Of a stretch of DNA of 27,813 bases, positions 1 to 6,839 are shown in pieces. Under the pieces are notes generated by a model, which had not been told where the DNA came from, made no database searches, and worked only from the letters and a program-made list of their open reading frames with translations. Source of the stretch: a virus. Each line of letters begins with the position of its first letter. Position 1 is the stretch's first letter. Position numbers and translations under genes: made by a program. The DNA lies in IMG/VR virus record IMGVR_UViG_3300033273_000422, positions 1-27,813 of that record. The stretch is one strand, 5' to 3'.

Positions 1-546
1 AGAGGTATTGTTCATGGATTCAATACCTGAATGATACTTAGGAGTAGCAGTAAAGAAATAAGAATTATTTGCGTCTGCACTAGTTTGAGCAATACCCACA
101 AAGTTGTTTTTCTTGACGCAGTGATGTGCCTCGTCAAAGTATACAACATCGACTGCAATCTTAGACTCATTAACTCTATGAATAGAGTCGTAAGTGGTAA
201 AGATGAAGCAATGCTCTCCCGCAGTTTTTGCAGTCGAAGCAAACAAATTGATGAGTTCTGGTTTGGTGCTCTTGAAGTGATGAGTCTCTCCACTATGACA
301 GTGCATAAAGTGAATGTCATTACTATCTAGATACTCTTCAAACTCACCACAAAGTTGATTGGCAAGAAGAATACGAGGAGCAACAATCAGGAAGGTAAGG
401 GGTTTAGATGCCCGTGCAATACGTTGCTTTGCATCTTCCATCATAATGACAGTTTTGCCACCACCAGTCGGCACATAGACGCAACCTTTGCGGTTAGTTT
501 GCACTGCGTCAAGAGCACGTTGCTGATAAGGAAGAAGAGTGAACAA
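1..546 (-). CDS. SF2 DEAD/DEAH-box helicase, N-terminal part (continues off the left edge)
   Basis: ATP-dependent superfamily II helicase or translocase, RecA-like domain 1. Visible motifs: Q-motif-like LLPYQQRAL (about residues 4-12), Walker A PTGGGKT (26-32), motif Ia-like IVAPRILLA (54-62), Walker B DEAHH (138-142), motif III TATP (166-169). The second RecA domain lies beyond base 1, so the gene is cut by the window. No ATG fits; TTG at 544-546 is chosen because GAGG lies 8 nt upstream. The Q-motif starts almost at residue 1, so there is no long N-terminal domain as in T4 UvsW. It resembles the short cyanophage SF2 helicases; UvsW-like repair or recombination work is possible but unproven. 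Confidence 0.85.
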   Translation of the reverse strand, partial: MFTLLPYQQRALDAVQTNRKGCVYVPTGGGKTVIMMEDAKQRIARASKPLTFLIVAPRILLANQLCGEFEEYLDSNDIHFMHCHSGETHHFKSTKPELINLFASTAKTAGEHCFIFTTYDSIHRVNESKIAVDVVYFDEAHHCVKKNNFVGIAQTSADANNSYFFTATPKYHSGIESMNNTS

Positions 547-571
547 TCGTTTGACCTCGTTTGTTGAAATA

Positions 572-612
572 ACTATAACACTCCTCCCACGGGTATGAGA
601 GGGGTAGTGGAC
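572..612 (-). promoter_or_regulatory. Extended -10 promoter with upstream GTCCAC box, for the helicase gene
   Basis: On the minus strand TGT-TATAGT (hexamer 572-577) forms an extended -10 with no good -35. GTGTCCACTA (GTCC at 609-612) lies 31 nt upstream of the hexamer. The interval has a partial dyad (CCTC/GAGG). The same arrangement, including flanking GTGCCAC and CCTCTC blocks, recurs at 4956-4997. Read by eye; activity is inferred. Confidence 0.55.
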
Positions 613-633
613 ACTACGTCGAGTGGCACATGT

Positions 634-1416
634 TTAATGTGGGTGAGAATGATGATGCTCATCAGGATTATATGAATATCCTTCTGGCAAAGGTGGAAGT
701 TTTACTCCAAATTCTTCCCAATTAAAATATCTTTTATGTATCCACAAAAATAGAATTAACTTATTATACTTTTCTTCTTCAGTCATGCCTGAATATTTCT
801 CATAATAAGTAATATTGACATGATTGTAAAGTTTTTGGTAAATAGAGTCGATTACATCAACTTTCAAACCATATTTTGCTACATTTCTTGCAACTAGATA
901 ATCATCTATATTATATGTTGAATCAAATCTATTATTACACAAGTGAGAATGTTCAAAATCCCTAGGAACTTTATAGATGTTATGTTTAATTTCTTCTAGG
1001 GTTAAATCATCCACTGGTTTCCATGCGTCCATACACCAATCACTTGTATAAACAAAACTAGTTGGACCAGAGAATAAATTATTACTTCTCAGAAAATACT
1101 TATCCATTCTATATCTGGATGGTGCTATATTATTATCTGGGAAATAAGTAACTGATTTATCCATGAAGGGAGTTAAATCATAAAACTCTGGAAGAATACA
1201 AGTATCGGAGTCTATGTAAATGTTCCACTCACTAGATGCCAAATCATATATTTGGAACTTCTCGTAAGTAATAGGAAAATCAGGATATTTTCTCTTTGTT
1301 ATTTTTACAATATCAGCACCAATCTTATCAGCATAGTATTCAATTAGTGGATATGTTATTTTAGTAATTTTTGGTATATACTTACCTACGTTAAGAAGAA
1401 ATATAGTTTTACTCAT
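634..1416 (-). CDS. Glycosyltransferase, GT-A fold (DxD), with His-rich tail
   Basis: 260 residues. IYIDSDTCI (about residues 66-74) carries the metal- and nucleotide-sugar-binding DxD motif of GT-A glycosyltransferases; the order (N-terminal hydrophobic strand, DxD near residue 70, acceptor half after) fits small nucleotide-diphospho-sugar transferases. It could glycosylate virion proteins, DNA or host envelope; the substrate cannot be read. The C-terminus ends in a His cluster (DEHHHSHPH) that could bind metal. The start has a good GGAGGT site 5 nt upstream. It lies downstream of the 1429-1827 gene, in the same operon direction. Confidence 0.72.
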   Translation of the reverse strand: MSKTIFLLNVGKYIPKITKITYPLIEYYADKIGADIVKITKRKYPDFPITYEKFQIYDLASSEWNIYIDSDTCILPEFYDLTPFMDKSVTYFPDNNIAPSRYRMDKYFLRSNNLFSGPTSFVYTSDWCMDAWKPVDDLTLEEIKHNIYKVPRDFEHSHLCNNRFDSTYNIDDYLVARNVAKYGLKVDVIDSIYQKLYNHVNITYYEKYSGMTEEEKYNKLILFLWIHKRYFNWEEFGVKLPPLPEGYSYNPDEHHHSHPH

Positions 1417-1428
1417 TGTACCTCCAAA

Positions 1429-1827
1429 TTAAAATTGTCCGTTATCTAACCATTGATAAAATTCTTCAATGCTCGGCAATTCTTCATTGTTAAGTAGTGC
1501 TCTTTCACACAACATACCATACATTTCTATTTCCATCTCATCCAATTCTATTTGTCCATCTTCTATATCCATCTCCGCAAATTCATCATTATCTGGAGAA
1601 CTTTCAAATGGAACATCTACTGCATCTTCTTTATACCAAGAACCACCAACTCCTCCATCCATATTGACAACAATATCATCAGCAACACGATAAGCAGCAC
1701 CAAAAATCTTTTTGCCACCAGATTGACTCAGGATAGCATTTTCTGCATCCTGCCTAGTGTTGTAACCACTTACTTTGATTTTAGTGAATTGTCCAGATTC
1801 TAACAGGACATTTGCTTCCCAGTTCAT
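1429..1827 (-). CDS. Acidic conserved hypothetical protein
   Basis: 132 residues; function not recognised. The N-terminal 50 residues look like a small alpha/beta domain (NTRQDAENAI...GGKKIFGAAYRV). The middle and C-terminal parts are very acidic (repeated DIEDG, ELDEMEIEM), ending LPSIEEFYQWLDNGQF. ATG overlaps the stop of the upstream 53-residue gene (ATGA), indicating translational coupling. Confidence 0.7.
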   Translation of the reverse strand: MNWEANVLLESGQFTKIKVSGYNTRQDAENAILSQSGGKKIFGAAYRVADDIVVNMDGGVGGSWYKEDAVDVPFESSPDNDEFAEMDIEDGQIELDEMEIEMYGMLCERALLNNEELPSIEEFYQWLDNGQF

Positions 1828-1985
1828 TGGTAACGTTTGTAAAGTTCAAATTCAATTTTATTTGTAATTTCCTTGTGTTTTACTGATGGGGTAATAAGTT
1901 GCTCACCTCTAGCAACAGTAAAATTAGAGGCACAATATAGAACATGTTTCAGATACTTAAGTTCTTCAGATGTAAGATTATTCAC
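1824..1985 (-). CDS. Small hypothetical protein (53 aa, GTG start)
   Basis: Translates as VNNLTSEELKYLKHVLY... to ...FELYKRYQ. GTG start with CGGAG 5 nt upstream. The start overlaps the stop of the preceding 44-residue gene and the stop overlaps the next ATG, so it fits the coupled operon. Function unknown; mostly helical character. Confidence 0.6.
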   Translation of the reverse strand: MNNLTSEELKYLKHVLYCASNFTVARGEQLITPSVKHKEITNKIEFELYKRYQ

Positions 1986-2116
1986 AGAAACTCCGACATG
2001 TAGTAATCAACAGTAACTTCAAGTTCTGCTGCTTTCAATTCAATTTCTTTTGCATATTCATCAGCAAAAGTATCATCTGCATGTTGACAGAAAAGGTCAA
2101 GAGTTGACTCGTGCAT
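1982..2116 (-). CDS. Small acidic hypothetical protein (44 aa)
   Basis: Reads MHESTLDLFCQHADDTFADE... to ...DYYMSEFL. The ATG overlaps the upstream TAA (TAATG) and the stop overlaps the next GTG. Helical, acidic, no recognised domain. The tight overlaps on both sides are the main support. Confidence 0.6.
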   Translation of the reverse strand: MHESTLDLFCQHADDTFADEYAKEIELKAAELEVTVDYYMSEFL

Positions 2117-2388
2117 TAGTATCTTTCAGGAATTTTATTGTAGGATGTTGGTTCCTCATCTCGACGATGAGTAACATATTCTAATTCATGCCAATACCAT
2201 CGATGACATAAAACGAGAACATGAATCTTTCGATGTAAAGGACAATCTTTTACATTTTCATCATTCTTACACTTCGAAAGAACTTCAATGCAAATGTATT
2301 CGGAACAGACAAAATAAACCCATCCCTCATCAACAAGATTGTTGTGTTTCCACTTTACATAATCATCAACCTGCGGAGTGTAAGACAT
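2116..2388 (-). CDS. Conserved cyanophage hypothetical, aromatic/His/Cys-rich
   Basis: 90 residues, MSYTPQVDDYVKWK... Rich in Trp, Tyr, His and Cys (VYFVCSEYICIEVLSKC; CPLHRKIHVLVLCHRWYWHELEYV). This type of small SH3-like or beta-rich protein recurs in T4-like cyanophages as far as I recall; function unknown. C-x(n)-H spacing might bind metal, but no canonical site is visible. Confidence 0.65.
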   Translation of the reverse strand: MSYTPQVDDYVKWKHNNLVDEGWVYFVCSEYICIEVLSKCKNDENVKDCPLHRKIHVLVLCHRWYWHELEYVTHRRDEEPTSYNKIPERY

Positions 2389-2390
2389 TT

Positions 2391-2597
2391 TTATTTCTCT
2401 CTAGGACAATCAGGGTGCCAACCTGCTTGGTTACTACAAAAGTAATTTAGTGAAGCACTCGGGGGACGTTGTAATCTCCGCAATGCTTCTTGCTTGTCTT
2501 GATATACTTCAAAGAGTTTTTTGTCTCTTTCGACCAACCACATGTTGAAACCAACTATAGCAAATAATCCTGTAAATGTGAATAGAAATGTCTTCAC
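2391..2597 (-). CDS. Small single-span membrane protein
   Basis: 68 residues with GTG start overlapping the upstream stop. Residues 3-21 (FLFTFTGLFAIVGFNMWLV) form one membrane segment or signal anchor, followed by a charged helix and a Cys-containing tail (FCSNQAGWHPDCPREK). Two Cys in the tail could form a disulfide if it faces outward. Function unknown. Confidence 0.6.
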   Translation of the reverse strand: MKTFLFTFTGLFAIVGFNMWLVERDKKLFEVYQDKQEALRRLQRPPSASLNYFCSNQAGWHPDCPREK

Positions 2598-2827
2598 GAT
2601 GCCAATTTAGAGGAAGAAATAATAAGAAGGAAAGTGAGCATGATTACAACATCCCATGATTTAGTTCTAACAAAATAGGGAATAGAAATCAAGTCTGCCA
2701 CAAAGTTAATAATAACACCTGCAAGTACATTTACATGCAAGATGATAAAGTAGGCAATAATAACCCCAATGCTGCCTGCAATTCGTGCTGGAACATCGGG
2801 GTGAAATACATTTGCCCTTGACATCAT
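2594..2827 (-). CDS. Small membrane protein, two to three spans
   Basis: 77 residues. Hydrophobic stretches at about 15-35 (RIAGSIGVIIAYFIILHV), 36-50 and 59-72 (DVVIMLTFLLIISSS) suggest a hairpin or three-span inner-membrane protein. ATGATG start overlaps the upstream TGA; the stop overlaps the next GTG. Paired with the 68-residue membrane protein, perhaps as a host-membrane module. No family recognised. Confidence 0.6.
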   Translation of the reverse strand: MMSRANVFHPDVPARIAGSIGVIIAYFIILHVNVLAGVIINFVADLISIPYFVRTKSWDVVIMLTFLLIISSSKLAS

Positions 2828-3237
2828 CGGTTGTAAAGATAAGAACCTGCCCAGTCTGCACGTTGGTACATTTCATTGCGGGATTTCTCGTCAACAAGAT
2901 TGTAACGGATACCCTTAGCAGGTGCAGTCCAGGAAGAAGATTTGTAGACATCTCCTGTCTTCAGGTCAACAAATGCGTGAGCAGAACGTTGACCATTGGA
3001 GGAAACTTCATGCACAATTTTAGCATACTTCCTGCCTTTTGTGTAGACAAAGTTATCAACTCCTTCACCCTCAGAGAGAGCATCAATGCACTTCTGATGA
3101 TAACCAGTTTCATCATTTCCCGCAGTGATATGACGACGGTGCATCTCGATTGAATAGGTTTGATAGTTGGTGCGAAGAACATCGCAGAACTGCTCAATCA
3201 GGTCGATGACTTTTTCTTGGGTGAGAGTGGTGTTCAT
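2824..3237 (-). CDS. Conserved hypothetical protein (137 aa)
   Basis: Start set at ATG 3237 (MNTTLTQEKVIDLIEQF), because AAAGGAA lies just upstream and a promoter lies behind it; the open frame extends further only by running through that promoter. The C-terminal half (YAKIVHEV...SAHAFVDLKTGDVYKSSSW) reads as a compact beta-rich domain. Function unknown. First gene of the operon running to the 1.4-3.2 kb cluster. Confidence 0.65.
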   Translation of the reverse strand: MNTTLTQEKVIDLIEQFCDVLRTNYQTYSIEMHRRHITAGNDETGYHQKCIDALSEGEGVDNFVYTKGRKYAKIVHEVSSNGQRSAHAFVDLKTGDVYKSSSWTAPAKGIRYNLVDEKSRNEMYQRADWAGSYLYNR

Positions 3238-3259
3238 GGTCTGTTCCTTTGACTCTCTT

Positions 3260-3300
3260 AGAATACACGGTTTTGACCCCAATGGGGGGTTTAGTGGACA
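3260..3300 (-). promoter_or_regulatory. Promoter with GTCCAC box, for the 137-aa gene operon
   Basis: Minus strand: -10 TATTCT (3260-3265) preceded by TG, then AAGAGAGTCAAAGGAA leading to the ATG. GTGTCCACTAAA (GTCC 3296-3299) lies 30 nt upstream of the -10. The interval holds a dyad ACCCC...GGGGT. The AAGAGAGTCAAAGGAA leader recurs at the 7118 promoter. Confidence 0.5.
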
Positions 3301-3590
3301 CTCCCACAACTGGCATGGTCCTTCTCCCATGGTGAGAAGTTCTTGGTCTCATTGTTTTTCCAAATACCATAGAAGTGCATTTTGATTACATCAAAACCAA
3401 ATTCTTCATTGATATTCTTTCCTGCCTGTTTTGCATTTCGGCAGAACCCAGGAGCATGAGATGCTGGCATATCAAAATATCCACTCTCATTTGCATATCT
3501 CCACCAACTACGAACAATCGTAGGGTCAGCAGTGGGTTTTGAAATTTGATTGCGAATAAATTCTTCGCACACTTCTACTGATGCAGACAT
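3291..3590 (-). CDS. Hypothetical protein (99 aa)
   Basis: MSASVEVCEEFIRNQISKPT... Start at the in-frame ATG 3590 rather than the TTG two codons earlier. Contains RSWWRYANESGYFDMP and FGFDVIKMHFYGIW. No family recognised. The stop overlaps the GTCC box of the next promoter, so it ends an operon that begins at 4932. Confidence 0.58.
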   Translation of the reverse strand: MSASVEVCEEFIRNQISKPTADPTIVRSWWRYANESGYFDMPASHAPGFCRNAKQAGKNINEEFGFDVIKMHFYGIWKNNETKNFSPWEKDHASCGSVH

Positions 3591-3592
3591 AA

Positions 3593-3838
3593 TCAAAAAG
3601 GTAGTGAGTTTACTTTATTCAAAGCATCTTCTGCTTTGGTTAATCCTTTACGGTAGTAATCAGCAATTTCCTGAATACAATCCACAAGGTCATTGTAGAA
3701 AGTATCAACATCTACTTGGTCATCTTGCAAGTATTCATCTACCGAATCTTGCAAACGACATTTACGTTGTTGTTCATAAGTTTTATTCCAAAACTTTTGA
3801 TTTTCTTCAGTCCAATCTGGTCGTCCTTCAATCGTCAT
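3593..3838 (-). CDS. Hypothetical protein (81 aa), helical
   Basis: MTIEGRPDWTEENQKFWNKT... A helix-rich acidic/basic protein with DSVDEYLQDDQVDVDTFYNDL in the middle. Start overlaps the upstream stop by 4 nt. Function unknown. Confidence 0.58.
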   Translation of the reverse strand: MTIEGRPDWTEENQKFWNKTYEQQRKCRLQDSVDEYLQDDQVDVDTFYNDLVDCIQEIADYYRKGLTKAEDALNKVNSLPF

Positions 3839-4116
3839 TTTAATTCAACCACCTCAAGTTGCATACAATTATCGCACCAATTTAGTAGTGCATCATCAGA
3901 ATCGGTTCCATACACATAATCTGTGTATTCTGTGTTGGGAATATGAATTGCATACTCCTGAACTTCTGGTCGAGTGTAATCTGATTGCACGTCAATAATT
4001 TTTAGAATTGACTGAAGAAAATCTTTCTCTTCTCTACTCTCAGAAACATCTTGAGCAATGTAAACAAATTCATAGATTGCATCTATTTGTTCATCCGTGA
4101 ATGAATACTTTCTCAT
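3835..4116 (-). CDS. Hypothetical acidic protein (93 aa)
   Basis: MRKYSFTDEQIDAIYEFVYI... N-terminal helical region, then an acidic C-terminal half ending LLNWCDNCMQLEVVELK. A CxxC-like CDNC at about residues 82-85 is the only notable motif. Coupled by overlap to both neighbours. Confidence 0.6.
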   Translation of the reverse strand: MRKYSFTDEQIDAIYEFVYIAQDVSESREEKDFLQSILKIIDVQSDYTRPEVQEYAIHIPNTEYTDYVYGTDSDDALLNWCDNCMQLEVVELK

Positions 4117-4397
4117 TACACTAACTCCTGCTGTTGTTGCATAACTTGCTCTTCTACAACCTCATCAACACATTCTTGAATCACCTGATAGATGTAATCA
4201 ATGTTGCCAACATCACCGAAGATGCGTTCAAGAACTTCAGGATCTTCTACGACGTTATCATAATCAAACTCACCATTTTCATCCTTCAAATGGCAATCTT
4301 CTTTGGTGTAAATCCATGCAGCACAATCTGCATCTTCTCCCTGTTGTTCAATCAGTTTGTTGACTCGATCTTTGAGTTCTTTGAGAGTGTAGTTCAT
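4116..4397 (-). CDS. Hypothetical acidic protein with poly-Gln tail (93 aa)
   Basis: MNYTLKELKDRVNKLIEQQG... The N-terminus is a probable coiled helix; the middle is very acidic (DENGEFDYDNVVEDPEVL), with a Q-run (MQQQQELV) at the C-terminus. ATG overlaps the downstream stop arrangement; no family recognised. Confidence 0.6.
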   Translation of the reverse strand: MNYTLKELKDRVNKLIEQQGEDADCAAWIYTKEDCHLKDENGEFDYDNVVEDPEVLERIFGDVGNIDYIYQVIQECVDEVVEEQVMQQQQELV

Positions 4398-4403
4398 GAT
4401 GAT

Positions 4404-4574
4404 TCAGAAGTTGTTGTTTTCAATATCCCACTTAGAAAGAAGTTGAATCTTTCCAGCAGGAGAACGAAACTCTAAGTAATAGCAAGAGTCATAATCTTTG
4501 TTGATTTTGATGAACTTATATCCCTTAGATTCAACAAGTTCAATACCTTGTTTGAGAGTGTAACCAGTGTTCAT
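4404..4574 (-). CDS. Small basic hypothetical protein (56 aa)
   Basis: MNTGYTLKQGIELVESKGYK... to ...WDIENNNF. ATG shares its A with the upstream TGA (TGATG). Predicted short alpha-beta-beta fold (helix, then YDSCYYLEFRSPAGKIQLLS strands). Function unknown. Confidence 0.58.
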   Translation of the reverse strand: MNTGYTLKQGIELVESKGYKFIKINKDYDSCYYLEFRSPAGKIQLLSKWDIENNNF

Positions 4575-4765
4575 CATTGGTGTTCATTTAGTTCGGAAAT
4601 AATGTCACGAAGTTGTTGAGCACTACCGACCATTGCGGAACGACTGTAACCAGCAGATGATGCGTAATTATCATCTAATGTCTCATAATCAAGACAAACT
4701 TTATTTGCAGATTCAAGTCGTTCAGCAATAAGTTCAAGTCGAGTAATGATTTGATAATCCATCAA
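4574..4765 (-). CDS. Small helical hypothetical protein (63 aa)
   Basis: MMDYQIITRLELIAERLESA... Amphipathic helices at both ends (LELIAERLESANKVCL; SAQQLRDIISELNEHQ) suggest a coiled-coil hairpin. Overlaps both neighbouring genes by 1-4 nt. Function unknown. Confidence 0.58.
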   Translation of the reverse strand: MMDYQIITRLELIAERLESANKVCLDYETLDDNYASSAGYSRSAMVGSAQQLRDIISELNEHQ

Positions 4766-4932
4766 AAAGTAATAAACGCATGGTCAATATCTAGCACACT
4801 ATCCTCATCAGTGTACCGCAGACTGTGAGCAATATGAAACTCATCATCTTGAATGTCATAAACTGTGACATCCTGTGCGAGTTGCTCAGGTGTGAATCGG
4901 ATAATTGTGTGAAGCAGTTCCGAGTAGGTCAT
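4762..4932 (-). CDS. Small hypothetical protein, first gene of an operon (56 aa)
   Basis: MTYSELLHTIIRFTPEQLAQ... start at ATG 4932. ACGAGG lies only 2 nt before it, so the GTG at 4953 (seven codons longer, near the -10) is a possible alternative. N-terminal half resembles a short helical peptide-binding motif; C-terminal half is acidic. Directly follows the duplicated promoter at 4956-4997. Confidence 0.5.
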   Translation of the reverse strand: MTYSELLHTIIRFTPEQLAQDVTVYDIQDDEFHIAHSLRYTDEDSVLDIDHAFITF

Positions 4933-4955
4933 GACCTCGTTTGTTTGTTGCACAT

Positions 4956-4997
4956 ACTATAACACCCCTCCAGTGAGTTGGAGAGGTGTTAGGGACT
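4956..4997 (-). promoter_or_regulatory. Extended -10 promoter with GTCC box and stem-loop, second copy
   Basis: Minus strand: AGAGTCCCTAACACC (GTCC 4993-4996), then the inverted repeat AACACCTCTCC...GGAGGGGTGTT (4961-4990), then TGT-TATAGT (4956-4961). The GTCC-to-hexamer gap is 31 nt, exactly as at 572-612, and the -10 and ribosome-site surroundings (ACAAACGAGGTC) match that copy. The hairpin may also end upstream transcription, though it has no U-run. Confidence 0.55.
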
Positions 4998-5019
4998 CTT
5001 CTACAGGTGGCACACGGTG

Positions 5020-5184
5020 TTAATCGTCGAAGGTTCTAGTTTCTAAACCCTTAACGTCGGTTCCACGTTTAATCATTTTCATCATTGCTTCTTGAGCACA
5101 CTCCAAATTGAAAAAAGTTGCCCATTTACTTTCACCATTAAGTTCGTACTCTATGGCATAAAACTCCTTTGGACTTTCACGCAT
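5020..5184 (-). CDS. Small hypothetical protein (54 aa)
   Basis: MRESPKEFYAIEYELNGESK... to ...TRTFDD. ATG overlaps the HNH gene stop by 8 nt. Reads as a beta-strand pair followed by a helix (CAQEAMMKMIKRG). No family recognised; possibly a partner of the HNH protein by coupling only. Confidence 0.6.
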   Translation of the reverse strand: MRESPKEFYAIEYELNGESKWATFFNLECAQEAMMKMIKRGTDVKGLETRTFDD

Positions 5185-5653
5185 AGAAATACTCCTTCCA
5201 TTCTGGATTGTTTGTTCTCTTCATGGAGAGTTCTATTTTATTCAAAGGTGCTCTTGGTTTTTTGAGCAACTTCATTCCACACTCTTCCAGCAATCTACTA
5301 CCTTTAGTAGTGTTACATCTAGTGCAAGCAGTAACTAAATTTTCCCAAGTATCTTGACCCCCTTTACTTCTAGGGTGAACATGGTCAATACTTAAATTTT
5401 TTGTTGCTCCGCAATACTGACATTTATTACCATCACGTCTGTATATCATAGACCTTGTAGGTTTATGAGACATCATAAGTGTATATGGTAATCTAATGTA
5501 ATTCACCAGTCTTATTACAGTATTAGAGAGCAGTTGTGCCTTCTCTTTCATAAGAAGTACAACTGCTCTCTTCCAGTCTGTAAAGTTAATTGGTTCATAT
5601 GTTGCATTTAGAACCAAAACCGTTTTGTGAGGTTGAATCCGTAAATACTCCAT
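5177..5653 (-). CDS. HNH endonuclease
   Basis: 158 residues. HNH (beta-beta-alpha-metal) core: CQYC (78-81), SIDHVHPRSKGG with catalytic DH (90-91), the NLV Asn (about 105), CTRCN (110-114) and K117. The four Cys form a structural zinc site, as in HNH nucleases common in cyanobacteria and their phages. The N-terminal 65 residues (VLVLNATYEPINFTDWKRAV) are typical of that cyanobacterial subfamily. It could be a homing, repair or host-DNA nuclease. It is preceded by its own consensus promoter just downstream of tRNA-Arg. Confidence 0.88.
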   Translation of the reverse strand: MEYLRIQPHKTVLVLNATYEPINFTDWKRAVVLLMKEKAQLLSNTVIRLVNYIRLPYTLMMSHKPTRSMIYRRDGNKCQYCGATKNLSIDHVHPRSKGGQDTWENLVTACTRCNTTKGSRLLEECGMKLLKKPRAPLNKIELSMKRTNNPEWKEYFYA

Positions 5654-5672
5654 ACAGGTAGTTTTTTTCTAG

Positions 5673-5701
5673 ATTTTACCTATAAGTATCTATAATGTCA
5701 A
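5673..5701 (-). promoter_or_regulatory. Consensus sigma70 promoter for the HNH gene
   Basis: Minus strand TTGACA (5696-5701), 17-nt spacer, TAAAAT (5673-5678). Sits between tRNA-Arg and the HNH start. Confidence 0.6.
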
Positions 5702-5702
5702 A

Positions 5703-5775
5703 CGTCACAGGTAGGACTCGAACCTACGACCAACTGCTTAGAAGGCAGTTGCACTATCCACTGTGCTACTGTGAC
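5703..5775 (-). tRNA. tRNA-Arg (UCU)
   Basis: 73 nt. Acceptor GTCACAG/CTGTGAC (7 bp), anticodon loop CTTCTAA giving TCT, T-loop GTTCGAGTC, discriminator G; CCA not encoded. Reads AGA codons, frequent in AT-rich phage genes. Confidence 0.95.
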
Positions 5776-5798
5776 AATAATGTAAAGAGGAAGAGACC

Positions 5799-5945
5799 TC
5801 AGACGTATTGATACTCTTCAATCAATACGTCTTCTTCCTCATCATCTAAACCCAACTGAAGATTTACATAATCTTCGTAATCAATTCCCAGAAACTTTTC
5901 TGCGAAATGTTCGTAATCGTCATGAAGAATACAAGTGCCAATCAT
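5799..5945 (-). CDS. Small acidic hypothetical protein (48 aa)
   Basis: MIGTCILHDDYEHFAEKFLG... to ...DVLIEEYQYV. Excellent AAGGAGG site 7 nt before the ATG. Very acidic C-terminal half (LDDEEEDV), reminiscent of small phage inhibitors that mimic DNA, but that is a guess. Its final codons form the 11-bp hairpin at 5802-5831. Confidence 0.65.
   Translation of the reverse strand: MIGTCILHDDYEHFAEKFLGIDYEDYVNLQLGLDDEEEDVLIEEYQYV
5802..5831 (-). repeat. Perfect 11-bp inverted repeat at the 3' end of a gene, before tRNA-Arg
   Basis: GACGTATTGAT (5802-5812) and its exact complement (5821-5831) with an 8-nt loop. It lies inside the last codons of the 48-residue gene and has no U-run. It may be an RNA-processing or stability hairpin upstream of the tRNA. 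Confidence 0.6.
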
Positions 5946-5963
5946 TGTGATGCCTCCTTGACT

Positions 5964-6002
5964 TGATTTGTAAATCATACCAGATGGTACAGGTCTTGTC
6001 CA
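5964..6002 (-). promoter_or_regulatory. Sigma70 promoter with operator-like palindrome
   Basis: Minus strand TGGACA (5997-6002), 17-nt spacer, TGG-TATGAT (5974-5979). The dyad TGATTT-AC-AAATCA (5964-5977) overlaps the -10 and the start site, as a repressor site would. Compare the dyads at 8161 and 16845. Confidence 0.55.
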
Positions 6003-6007
6003 GTGTA

Positions 6008-6337
6008 TTATGCCAGTTTTCTAGGTGGCACCGCAACTTTGAATCGAGTCAGAATGTGAGGAAATCTATTCGCACATTCTCGAACAATTTGAGATTCTTC
6101 ATCTCTATCTAATCTATTATAGAAACCTTCAAGAAGAATTTTAGAATACTCCTTGGCAATTTCTTTAGTGCTCATACTATCTATAATCTCATCTACATAA
6201 TCTTGCAGAAAATCATCCCTAGTCCTTTCGTTAAGTGTAAGTTCATCTGCAAATTCAAATTCTGATTTCATTGCATTAAGTTTTAGTGATGGTCCTTCTT
6301 CGTATTTTAGGATTTCGGAATAGAGATCTTTTGTCAT
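6008..6337 (-). CDS. Hypothetical helical protein (109 aa)
   Basis: MTKDLYSEILKYEEGPSLKL... Acidic, helix-rich (DFLQDYVDEIIDSMSTKEIA), with a basic C-terminal end RFKVAVPPRKLA. No domain recognised. Confidence 0.6.
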   Translation of the reverse strand: MTKDLYSEILKYEEGPSLKLNAMKSEFEFADELTLNERTRDDFLQDYVDEIIDSMSTKEIAKEYSKILLEGFYNRLDRDEESQIVRECANRFPHILTRFKVAVPPRKLA

Positions 6338-6339
6338 GA

Positions 6340-6567
6340 TTATTCTGGAGAAACAAGTTCAGCAAGTTTTTTTTGCTCACGCATTTCTTTAATTACCATT
6401 TTAAGTTCGGCAATATCTTCACTTAGAATACTCAAGTCATCAGAGATCAACTCTGCTTGATAAGCACTCCGACACTTTTTATACTGCTTGTGCAGTTTTT
6501 CAAACTTTTTCTTAGCATCTTTTAGTTGTTTTTCGTGCTCCTGAAGTGCAACCTTATCGTAAGTCAT
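6340..6567 (-). CDS. Coiled-coil protein (75 aa)
   Basis: MTYDKVALQEHEKQLKDAKK... Nearly the whole protein is a Lys/Glu/Leu coiled coil (KKFEKLHKQYKKC; LSILSEDIAELKMVIKEM). Probably oligomeric; function unknown. Confidence 0.6.
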   Translation of the reverse strand: MTYDKVALQEHEKQLKDAKKKFEKLHKQYKKCRSAYQAELISDDLSILSEDIAELKMVIKEMREQKKLAELVSPE

Positions 6568-6653
6568 TGAACAGTGTAATTTGTAACTCTAAAATAAAAT
6601 TTGAGGGGATAGAAAGTGCAGAATTTCTTCCACACTTTCATTATGTAGTAAAC

Positions 6654-6839
6654 TTATGGAGTTGGGTCGTAATAGACAATTTCCTCAAGTGCGGGAAGTA
6701 TTTCGTACTCAAGGTCATCGAGATGTTGTTGCATAATGGTCATGTCCATTTCATGCAATTTTTTCTCTCGGTCTATTACTTCTCTTATTTTACCACAGAT
6801 GTTCTCCAGTTCAAAATAACTGTAAATCACTTTGCCCAT
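6654..6839 (-). CDS. Small coiled-coil hypothetical protein (61 aa)
   Basis: MGKVIYSYFELENICGKIRE... A helical hairpin (residues 10-50), then EEIVYYDPTP. Overlaps the stop of the 89-residue gene by 13 nt. Function unknown. Confidence 0.55.
   Translation of the reverse strand: MGKVIYSYFELENICGKIREVIDREKKLHEMDMTIMQQHLDDLEYEILPALEEIVYYDPTP

Noticed and set aside
2706-2951. Minus-strand frame 2706-2951
   Set aside because: Shadow frame across two better-supported genes (2594-2827 and 2824-3237).
4134-4475. Plus-strand reading frames such as 4134-4475, 18867-19181 and 25321-25668
   Set aside because: They are antisense to well-supported minus-strand genes and lack ribosome sites or recognisable domains.
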